A DNA stretch of 64,000 bases from Capnocytophaga canimorsus (GTDB lineage Bacteria; Bacteroidota; Bacteroidia; Flavobacteriales; Flavobacteriaceae). A program made the position numbers and the translations under genes. Below are positions 19,335 to 27,600 of the stretch, piece after piece. The notes below the pieces were generated by a model that ran no database searches, was not told the DNA's origin, and worked only from the letters and a program-made list of their open reading frames with translations. The stretch spans positions 1,931,001-1,995,000 of the forward strand of contig NZ_CP022382.1 in assembly GCF_002302565.1 (NCBI RefSeq), in the 5' to 3' direction. Within the stretch, counting starts at the first letter, position 1; every line of letters begins with the position of its first letter.

Positions 19335-20156
19335 ATGAAAAATATTCTTGTAACTACCGATTTTTCTGAAAAATCAAATGCCTCACTACGAGTAGCTATT
19401 TCTTTGGCTAAGAAGCACAATGCAAAAGTTTTTATTTTGCACGTTGTTGACCTTCCGATGCGTTTGGCAACCCAAAGTCAAATAGCCATTCCTGAGGCGA
19501 TGTATTTTTTGAATCTGTCAAAGCAACGTTTTGCAGAACTTATGAAAGACCTTGATAGCGAGGGGGTTGAAATCCGAGACATTGTTGAAACCAACGTTTT
19601 AGCAGCAAGTGTTGAAGAAGCGATAAAAAAACATCACATTGATTTGGTGGTAATGGGCTCCAACGGAGCTTCGGGTTTGAAGGAAATTTTTGTGGGGTCA
19701 AACGCCGAAAAGGTGGTTCGAAATGCCTCTGTTCCCGTTTTGGTTATCAAGGACCCAGAAGAAAAATTAGAAGTAAAACGCATTGTTTTTGCTTGTGATT
19801 TTTCTGAAAGATTCATAAGACCTTTTGAAAAAGCCATTGAATTTTCAAAGTTGTTTGATGCTCAAATTGATTTAGTTTTTGTCAATACGCCTTATCAGTT
19901 TTTAACTACCTATGAAATTAACGAGAGAATAGCTAAGTTTTTAGCCGCTAATGAAAGTTTTAAAAACTATAAGGTTCACGTTTACAATGATATCCGCATA
20001 GAAACTGGAATTCTAAACTTTGTTGCCGAGAATGATATTGATTTGGTTTGTATGTTCCCCAGCGGAAGAAAAGGCATCGCTCACTTCTTTAACGGAAGCA
20101 TCAGTGGTGATTTGGTAAACCACGCTACTAAACCTGTACTTACTATAAAATTATAG
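19335..20156 (+). CDS. Universal stress protein, tandem UspA domains
   Basis: A 273-residue protein with two UspA domains (about 1-140 and 145-273). The first has MGSNGASGLKEIFVGS, the G-x2-G-x9-G-S nucleotide-binding loop, so it probably binds ATP. In the second, MFPSGRKGIAHFFNGS is only partly conserved. The cellular role is not set by sequence beyond stress and energy response. I use the ATG at 19335, which starts directly with MKNILVTTDFS; a reading from 19299 adds 12 residues without family similarity. Confidence 0.92.
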   Translation: MKNILVTTDFSEKSNASLRVAISLAKKHNAKVFILHVVDLPMRLATQSQIAIPEAMYFLNLSKQRFAELMKDLDSEGVEIRDIVETNVLAASVEEAIKKHHIDLVVMGSNGASGLKEIFVGSNAEKVVRNASVPVLVIKDPEEKLEVKRIVFACDFSERFIRPFEKAIEFSKLFDAQIDLVFVNTPYQFLTTYEINERIAKFLAANESFKNYKVHVYNDIRIETGILNFVAENDIDLVCMFPSGRKGIAHFFNGSISGDLVNHATKPVLTIKL

Positions 20157-20174
20157 TATAACCCATTGAAAGAC

Positions 20175-20210
20175 AAAAAAGTCAGTAACTTTTAAATTAC
20201 TGACTTTTTT
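20175..20210. terminator. Bidirectional terminator between usp and PPTase
   Basis: A 14-bp perfect stem (AAAAAAGTCAGTAA paired with TTACTGACTTTTTT) around an 8-base loop, lying between two converging genes. Confidence 0.92.
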
Positions 20211-20231
20211 AGTTTTTAATGTAATCGTTTT

Positions 20232-20864
20232 TTAAGCGGGTAAACAACAAGCCAATACAAAGTCGTCTTCCAATTGCATAAAAGAAATTCTGTAATAGGA
20301 ACCCTCTCCCTCACTGGGTGCCACTTTTACTTTTGTTTTGGTGTCATTAGGGAAGAAGTCCTTCACCAGAATTTGATTTATTGTAATGTCGCCTTTACCA
20401 TAGGCTTTGTAGGCGGCTTCTTTTGCCGTCCAGATCATAGTGAGTTTTTGCACAATACTACTCTTAAGTAACGATGTGTTTTCAGGCTTCCACGGTGTAA
20501 ATTTGGGGCTTATTTGAATGAAGCGGTCTTGTTTGAGTTCAATATCAACTCCTACCTCATTTTTACTAATAGCAACAGCTACCATATCTCTTGAGTGGCT
20601 TATTGATATGTACTTACCGTCATTAAGCAATGGTTTACCTTGCTCATTATAAGTCAAATCCCCAGGAGCATAACCATTCATTTTAAGTATTTTTCGTACA
20701 GACAAAAAGTTCTTTTTATCTGTTTCAGGCTTTATCTGTTCAAGCCTAGACACTTCTTCGTTACTTAAAGACACTTCTTGCTGCAATTCCTCCAAAGATT
20801 CCACAGATTTTTTTACGTAAATCTGTGTATTCTTATCCACATTAATCGTATCCAATAACAACAT
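20232..20864 (-). CDS. 4'-phosphopantetheinyl transferase superfamily protein
   Basis: A 210-residue Sfp/AcpT-like enzyme that attaches the phosphopantetheine arm of CoA to carrier proteins. The family core is intact: VGVDIEL with Asp107 and Glu109 as metal ligands, and WTAKEAAYK (145-153). The YISISHS block (about 85-91) is also typical. Whether it serves fatty acid synthase or secondary metabolism cannot be told; no carrier protein gene lies nearby. It has a full promoter of its own. Confidence 0.92.
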   Translation of the reverse strand: MLLLDTINVDKNTQIYVKKSVESLEELQQEVSLSNEEVSRLEQIKPETDKKNFLSVRKILKMNGYAPGDLTYNEQGKPLLNDGKYISISHSRDMVAVAISKNEVGVDIELKQDRFIQISPKFTPWKPENTSLLKSSIVQKLTMIWTAKEAAYKAYGKGDITINQILVKDFFPNDTKTKVKVAPSEGEGSYYRISFMQLEDDFVLACCLPA

Positions 20865-20890
20865 ATTTCACTTTCTTAATTTTCAGAGGG

Positions 20891-20921
20891 CAAAGGTAAC
20901 TATTTTCTGATTACTATACAA
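20891..20921 (-). promoter_or_regulatory. Promoter of the phosphopantetheinyl transferase gene
   Basis: On the minus strand TTG (20921-20919), 20 bases and TACCTTTG (20898-20891), about 27 bases before the start codon. Confidence 0.7.
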
Positions 20922-21281
20922 TTGACTTACAAGAGAGTAAATGTTTTTAAATTAATTTTTAACTTTTATTAACTAAAAAAAGGATGTATAAAAGCTTAAA
21001 CTACCGTATTTATTCCCCAATTTATAGCGTTTTACGTGATTTTTTCTTTTTTGTGAAAAAAAGGAGCGTAAAAATGAATTAACATTTCGTGTAATAAATT
21101 GTAAATGTGTGTTTTATGTTTTTGGGTTTGATTCGATAAAAACAAATTTATTTTTAAATATCTGATTTTCAGCTTTTTATATATATTATGATTTTATAAC
21201 AGATTTAACCCAATTTTATCATTGTTCAAAAAGAGTTTACTCTAAAAAGCCTATAAGTCAATATACTAAATATGATAAAAA
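20922..21281. other. Intergenic stretch, nothing recognised
   Basis: About 360 very AT-rich bases between the phosphopantetheinyl transferase promoter and the hemC stop. No reading frame with coding character, no repeat and no convincing hairpin was seen. Confidence 0.6.
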
Positions 21282-22199
21282 TCATTTTTTCATTGCTTCA
21301 AAAATAGAGTCCATCAAGGCTTTTCCTCCATTTTCAAGAATTTCTAAGGCGCAAGTTTTTCCAAAATAAAAATAATTATTGATAGAGATTTCCTTTTTTA
21401 CCGCTATTTTTTCACTGCCATCTAAAGAGAATAATGCGCCTTCAAATGATATGATTTCATTTTTGATTTGAGCAAAAGCCCCTATTGGAGCAGTACACCC
21501 ACCTTCAAGCACACGTAAAAATTCACGCTCAATATGAGTACAAATTTCTGTTTTAGGGTCATTGAGCTTGGCTACGGCATCTGAACTAAAGGTATCATTT
21601 TGATTTACAACCACTACCATAGCTCCTTGTGCGGGGGCAGGAATCATCCAATCTAACACTTGATGTTTTTGAGGTTTTTTCCCGATGCGTTCCAATCCAG
21701 CGGCAGCAAAAATAGCGCCTTGCCACGCATTTTCTTCCAATTTTTGTAAACGAGTATTTACATTACCACGTAGGTCAACTACTTTATGATGAGGGAATTG
21801 GTGTAACCATTGTGCCTTACGGCGTAAGCTACCTGTGGCAATAATGGTTTGCCTATCAAGAACATCCAAAGTATCTTTATAGACTAAAATATCGTGTACG
21901 GAGGCTCGAGGCAATACGGCTTTTTGTACAATTCCTATGGGTAGCGCTGTAGGAACGTCTTTCATACTATGAACAGCAATGTCAATCTTACCTGTTATCA
22001 TAGCCACGTCTAACGTTTTGGTGAAAACACCAGTAATTCCCATTTCGTAAAGGGGCTTGTCTAAAACCAAATCACCTTCTGACTTTATGGGAACAATTTG
22101 GGTTTGATAACCCAAATTCTGTAATTGATTTTTAACGGTATTTGCTTGCCACAAAGCCAACTCACTATCTCGAGTACCTATTCGTATTGTCTTCTGCAT
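21282..22199 (-). CDS. hemC: Hydroxymethylbilane synthase (porphobilinogen deaminase)
   Basis: A 305-residue enzyme that joins four porphobilinogens into hydroxymethylbilane. Seen are IGTRDSELALWQA at the start, the arginine-rich TGSLRRKAQW and LRGNVNTRL segments that hold the growing chain, and the dipyrromethane-cofactor cysteine in LEGGCTAPIG (Cys235). It follows hemA on the same strand with a 16-base gap. The next enzyme of the pathway, hemD, is about 19 kb away. Confidence 0.97.
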   Translation of the reverse strand: MQKTIRIGTRDSELALWQANTVKNQLQNLGYQTQIVPIKSEGDLVLDKPLYEMGITGVFTKTLDVAMITGKIDIAVHSMKDVPTALPIGIVQKAVLPRASVHDILVYKDTLDVLDRQTIIATGSLRRKAQWLHQFPHHKVVDLRGNVNTRLQKLEENAWQGAIFAAAGLERIGKKPQKHQVLDWMIPAPAQGAMVVVVNQNDTFSSDAVAKLNDPKTEICTHIEREFLRVLEGGCTAPIGAFAQIKNEIISFEGALFSLDGSEKIAVKKEISINNYFYFGKTCALEILENGGKALMDSIFEAMKK

Positions 22200-22215
22200 A
22201 AATTATTCGGATAGG

Positions 22216-23469
22216 TTAAATATCAGCCATTTCCAGCTGAAAAACTTGTTGCATCCAAGCCACACTCTCTTCCGAAGTATCCGAATCTTTTAAATGATTT
22301 ACAAAATGAGTAGTGATTTTTTGTATGATGCGGTTGCTGATAATTTCGGCTTGTTCTTCGTTAAAATTGGCGATTTTTTTTCGTTGAAAATCCAATTCTG
22401 CATTTTTCATATTTTCCAATTTCGACTTGAGGGCTTGTATGGCTGGAGCAAATCTACGACCGTCCAACCATTGGAAAAATTCACTACTAACCTCACTAAT
22501 GATTTGTTTCGCTTGTGGTATGAACGTTTTTCGACGCTCCATTGCATCGCTGGTCATTTGCGAGAGGGCATCCATATGCACCAAAGTTACTCCTTCGACT
22601 TGCTCAACATCTTCTTTTACGTTTTTTGGGACGGACAAATCCAAAATTAGGCATTTTTTTCCGCCAGAAATATTTTCTTTGGAAACGGTAGGGGTTTGCG
22701 CTCCAGTGGCTACTACCAGAACATCTGCTTTAGCTAGTTCTGTATCTAAATCTTTATAATCTTTAACTAACAGATTAAACTTTCCAGCGATTTGTTCGGC
22801 TTTTTCTTTGGTTCTATTGATTAGAGTAATGTGTTTATTTTGCGTGTGTTTTATTAAATTTTCGCAAGTATTTCTACCGATTTTACCCAAACCGAAAAGC
22901 AGGATATTTTTTTGAGAAACTTCAGGAATGTGTTGTAAAATGTATTGCACAGCTGCAAAGGAAACTGAAGCCGCCCCCGAGGAAAGCCCTGTTTCATTTT
23001 TGATGCGTTTACTTGCGGAAATAACGCTATTGAGCAATCGTTCGGTAAAGGCATTGGCTACCCCACATTGGCGTGAAAGCGAGAAACTTTGTTTGAGCTG
23101 ACCAATAATTTCAAAATCACCCAAAATTTGACTGTCAAGCCCTGTTCCTACCTCAAAAAGATGCTGAACGGCTTCACGATTCTTACGTACGTAGCCTATT
23201 TTCTGAAAAGCATCAACCGTACCGCAAGAAAATTCACACAACAACTGAATCAACTGAAACGGATGTTCGGCATAGCCGTAAAGCTCCGTACGGTTACAAG
23301 TAGATATCACAAGTAACTCATCAAAGCCTTCGAATTTTGCTTTTTCCAATAAAAGTTGTTTATTTTGAGCCGATAAGCTAAACAGCCCACGAGTAGCTGC
23401 ATCTGCTTTTTTGTAGCTTAGCCCTACGCAATAAAAACTTTTATTCTTTGACAAATGATGTTGATTCAT
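22216..23469 (-). CDS. hemA: Glutamyl-tRNA reductase
   Basis: A 417-residue enzyme that makes glutamate-1-semialdehyde from Glu-tRNA, the first committed step of C5 heme synthesis. The catalytic nucleophile is Cys58 in STCNRTELYGY; LGDFEIIGQLK and LLFGLGKIGRN (NADPH site) also fit, and the C-terminal dimerisation helices are present. I choose the ATG at 23469. A TTG nine codons upstream lies inside a -7 box (TAATTTTG, 23501-23494) and so should not be translated. The divergent AraC-type gene is a common flavobacterial neighbour. Confidence 0.96.
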   Translation of the reverse strand: MNQHHLSKNKSFYCVGLSYKKADAATRGLFSLSAQNKQLLLEKAKFEGFDELLVISTCNRTELYGYAEHPFQLIQLLCEFSCGTVDAFQKIGYVRKNREAVQHLFEVGTGLDSQILGDFEIIGQLKQSFSLSRQCGVANAFTERLLNSVISASKRIKNETGLSSGAASVSFAAVQYILQHIPEVSQKNILLFGLGKIGRNTCENLIKHTQNKHITLINRTKEKAEQIAGKFNLLVKDYKDLDTELAKADVLVVATGAQTPTVSKENISGGKKCLILDLSVPKNVKEDVEQVEGVTLVHMDALSQMTSDAMERRKTFIPQAKQIISEVSSEFFQWLDGRRFAPAIQALKSKLENMKNAELDFQRKKIANFNEEQAEIISNRIIQKITTHFVNHLKDSDTSEESVAWMQQVFQLEMADI

Positions 23470-23570
23470 ACCTAATTTATCATTACTCGAAGGCAAAATT
23501 AGAGGCTTTAATAAAAAAGAAATAACGCTAAAGGAACTTTTTTTAACGCATCGTGAATTTTATCGTTTTT

Positions 23571-23603
23571 TTGAATCATTATAAATAAGTTTTCTTACTT
23601 TTG
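23571..23603 (+). promoter_or_regulatory. Promoter of the AraC-type regulator
   Basis: TTG (23571-23573), 22 bases and TACTTTTG (23596-23603), about 62 bases upstream of the start codon. Confidence 0.6.
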
Positions 23604-23665
23604 CCCTAAATACAAGGCTTGTAATTGATTTAATATAGAATGTTTCTAAATAAAACAAGTAGCTA

Positions 23666-24556
23666 ATGAACATTTCTCTTTTTAAAAATATCGCTCAAGG
23701 GACTGCCGAAATTTTTATCATTGACGATGCTATTGTACTTATAAAAAATCAAAATGATAGCGCACAAATGGTGGAGTTCAAGCACGAGGTTTATCAGAAT
23801 TATATTCAATTCCATTTCAATATTAAAGGGATAGCGTATTTTCTGTTCAATATGGGGCAGTATCAAGTGTCGTTACCCGCAGGTAAGATGCTTTTGCTTT
23901 ATAATCCGCAAAAGGAACTTCCTTTACATCAGAAGATTGAACCCAAATCAAGCGTAGTTTCAGTACTGATTTCGATACAGAAATTTCATTCACTTTTTTC
24001 TAATGAAGCTGAATACGTAGATTTTTTAAAAGTAGAAAATAAAGATAAAAAATATTACACCGAAGATGAAGTTTCACCTTCTATTATGGTGGTTTTACAT
24101 CAAATGATTAACGCTAATTTTCAGAAAAATCTGCAACCTCTTTATCTTAAAAGTAAGATTTACGAATTGCTTACCTTGTATTTCAATCGTTCTGTCGAAA
24201 CCGATATTGAGCAATGTCCTTTCCTTGCCGATGAAGAAAATATTTTAAAAATAAGGAAAGCCAAAGAAATTATCATAGAAAATATGGCAGAACCGCCTTC
24301 GCTACCCGAGTTGGCGCATCAGGTGGGGTTGAATATCAAGAAATTGAAGGAAGGATTCAAGCAAGTGTATGGCGATTCGGTTTATGCCTTTTTGTTTGAC
24401 TACAAAATGGATTTGGCAAGGAAGATGTTGGAAAGCAATGAGTTTAACGTCAATGAAGTCAGCCTAAAAGTGGGCTATAGTACCCCCAGTCATTTTATTG
24501 CAGCTTTCAAAAAAAAGTACGGAACTACACCCAAAAAATACTTGATGAATTTGTAA
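23666..24556 (+). CDS. AraC family transcriptional regulator
   Basis: A 296-residue regulator. The C-terminal 100 residues form the double helix-turn-helix (LPELAHQVGLNIKKLKEGFKQVYG and VNEVSLKVGYSTPSHFIAAFKKKYG, ending TPKKYL). The N-terminal part, about residues 1-180, is a probable beta-rich sensor or dimer domain with no recognised ligand site. It is divergent from hemA-hemC, an arrangement I know from other flavobacteria, so control of heme synthesis is a reasonable inference but is not shown by the sequence. Confidence 0.9.
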   Translation: MNISLFKNIAQGTAEIFIIDDAIVLIKNQNDSAQMVEFKHEVYQNYIQFHFNIKGIAYFLFNMGQYQVSLPAGKMLLLYNPQKELPLHQKIEPKSSVVSVLISIQKFHSLFSNEAEYVDFLKVENKDKKYYTEDEVSPSIMVVLHQMINANFQKNLQPLYLKSKIYELLTLYFNRSVETDIEQCPFLADEENILKIRKAKEIIIENMAEPPSLPELAHQVGLNIKKLKEGFKQVYGDSVYAFLFDYKMDLARKMLESNEFNVNEVSLKVGYSTPSHFIAAFKKKYGTTPKKYLMNL

Positions 24557-24657
24557 AACCATTACTTTTGAAATTTTTAACAGAAAAATCACTTTGAATT
24601 TCCTAGTAAAGAGCAATTTTTTCATACCTTTACACCAGTTTTATAAAGAATTTACTT

Positions 24658-27600
24658 ATGAAAAAAATAGCTCTTTTTTTAGTCGCTTTTGTGGTGTTAG
24701 TAGGCTGTAATAGAGGAGGTAAGGGCTCTGGAAACAGTGATCCTTTACTGTATAAGGAGTATATTTCGGCTTTTACTGGCGGAATTATCTCAAGTGCAGA
24801 ACCTATTGAAATTACTTTCAACAAAGAAATTTCTGAGGAAAAACTCAAAAAAATTTCAGACTTAAAACTTTTTGAAATTTCTCCTAAAGTAAAAGGGGAA
24901 GTTGTTGCGGTTTCGTCCACTAAGTTGCAGTTTCGTCCTGAAAAACGTTTGGAACAAGCACAAGAATATCAAATCACCTTTCATTTGGCAAAACTATTTT
25001 CGGTGGCTGAAAATTTGGAAGAATTCCGATTTTCAGCAAAAACGATGGAACAAGTTTTTTCTATGTATGGATTTGATTTACAGTCATATAATGAAAACTT
25101 GTTTTTTCTTAACGCTAATTTTATGGCTACTGATGAAGTTTCTGGTGCTGAGGCTAAAAACTTTTTCGTTGCGAAAATTGGCAATAAAAATTATCCGATA
25201 AAATTCGCTCAAGAAGGTACAGGACGAGTTTTTTCTTTCGTTGTGGATAGCATTCAAAGAACCAGCGAAGAGCAGACGTTAAAACTGCTTTGGAATACCG
25301 ATTGGGTCAAAACTGACGATGCCGAAGCTCATTCGGTAATCATTCCTGCCAATGGTGATTTTAGTGTCATTTCAACCTTTAATCCTTCTGATACCAATAA
25401 GGAATATTGGATAAACTTTTCCGAGCCTCTTGATAAAAATCAGAATTTTAACGGATTGGTGATACTCAAAAACACTAAAACACAAGCCTTTGCTTCGCTT
25501 TCTTTCGGAGTTAATGGAAATGTTTTAAAACTATTTACCGATTCGCCTTTAATAGGAGATTATCAGCTTACTGTCCACCAAGGAATTAAGAGTGTTTATG
25601 GTAAACGTTTGAATGAAAGTCAAGATTTTGAAGTTTCTTTTTTGGAATCAAAACCGAAAGTAGAATTACTGCGTAATGGAACTATTCTGCCCAGTTCCGA
25701 AAATTTAAAAATCAATTTTAAAGCTATCAATTTGCGTGCGGTGGACGCCACCGTTTATCGTATTTTTGAAAACAACGTATTACAATTCTTACAAGATAAT
25801 GATTTAAGTTCGGCAACTTCACTACTTCGAGTAGGAAGACCCATTGCCAAAAAAGTAATTGTACTGAATAACGGCTCTGCGCAAAATTCCAAACAATGGA
25901 GCACGTATGCTCTGGATTTGTCTTCATTGATTACTCCTGAACCTGGTGCTATTTACAGAGTAGAGCTTGACTTCAAGCGTAATTACTCACTATATCAATG
26001 CGGGGAAGAGCTAAAACCATTAGACCTTTCTTTCAATGAAGAACCTTTAGAAAAGGATAACTATTTTAGTCATTACGATGATTATGATTATTATTGGGAC
26101 GACAGTGATGACCCGTGTGAAGAAGCCTACTATTATGGCAAACAGGTGGCTACTAATATTTTAGCTTCGGACTTAGGGGTGATCGTTAAAAGAGGGCAAA
26201 CCAATAATTTTATTTTTGCGGTAAATAACATTATAAATACTGAGTCTGTTCACGGTGCTAATGTTGAAGTTTATGATTATCAACAGCAAAAAATTCAAGA
26301 AGGAAGAACCGATAACAAAGGTTTAGTTTCACTAAATCTGTCTCGCAATGCTTATTTTGCGGTGGTGAAGAAAGATGCCAATACTACTTATGTTAAAATT
26401 GACAATAACTATGCACAATCCGTAAGTAAATATGATGTTGATGGAGTAAGGCTTCAAAAAGGGTTAAACGGATACATTTACACCGAAAGAGGAGTTTGGC
26501 GTCCTGGTGATAGTATCCACGTAGGCTTTGTTTTGAATGATTTTGCTTCCAAATCACCCGAGAAATTACCTATCAAATTGGTGTTTACTGACCCGCACGG
26601 AAAAGTTATCACCGAACGAATGCAGCCTTCTAACGCGTCTAATCATTACAAATTCAGCTTAAAGACATCACCCCAAGCACCTACCGGGAATTGGAATGTT
26701 TCTATAGCTGTAGGAGCGGCTCGCTTTGGCAAACAAATTAAAATCGAAACCATAAAACCTAACCGATTAAAGATTGAAAATAGCCTCAACGGGAAACAAA
26801 TTTCTTCAGAAGGTGGCAGAGGAAGTTTGGCAGTAAAGTGGTTACACGGCTCACCAGCAGGAAATACACAGGTTGATGTGAAAGCGAAGCTTTACAATAT
26901 GAAAACTACTTTCAAGGGCTATGAAAAATTCATTTTTAATAATGAAGCTCAACGTTATGAAAGTGAAGAAATTTCAATTTATAGCGGAAAAACAGATGCA
27001 CAAGGTAATGCTGATTTCGTCTTTGAAAATGAAGAATTTAATTCACCAGGAATGCTCAAGGTAAATTTCCTTACCAAAGCCAACGAAAGTGGCGGTGATT
27101 TTAGCACCGATGTGTCTTCGGCAACCCTTTCACCTTATGAAAGTTATGTGGGTATTTCGCTACCTACCCCAAATAAATACAATTATTACAATACCAATGA
27201 GAAACACAATTTCCAAACTGTAGTGGTTTCTGAAAATGGTAAACCTTTGCGTAACAAAAAAATACAAGTTACGGTTTATAAAACAGGTTGGAATTGGTGG
27301 TGGGATGCCTCTAACCAAAATATTTCTACTTATAGTAGTTCTCGAAGTAATATTGTTTATACTTCCCAACAAATCCATACGAATTCCGATGGAAAAGCTC
27401 AGTTTGAGTTAAACATTCCAGATGGTGATTGGGGGAAATATTTCATTTTACTTACTGACCAATCTAGTGGGCATCACGCAGGGACTTCCATTTATTTTGA
27501 TTGGGGAGATTGGTACGGAAAATCCAGAGAGACCTCTAATAATGAGCAAGCCACAATGCTTACCTTAGGTATGGATAAGCAAGAATATGGTGTAAATGAG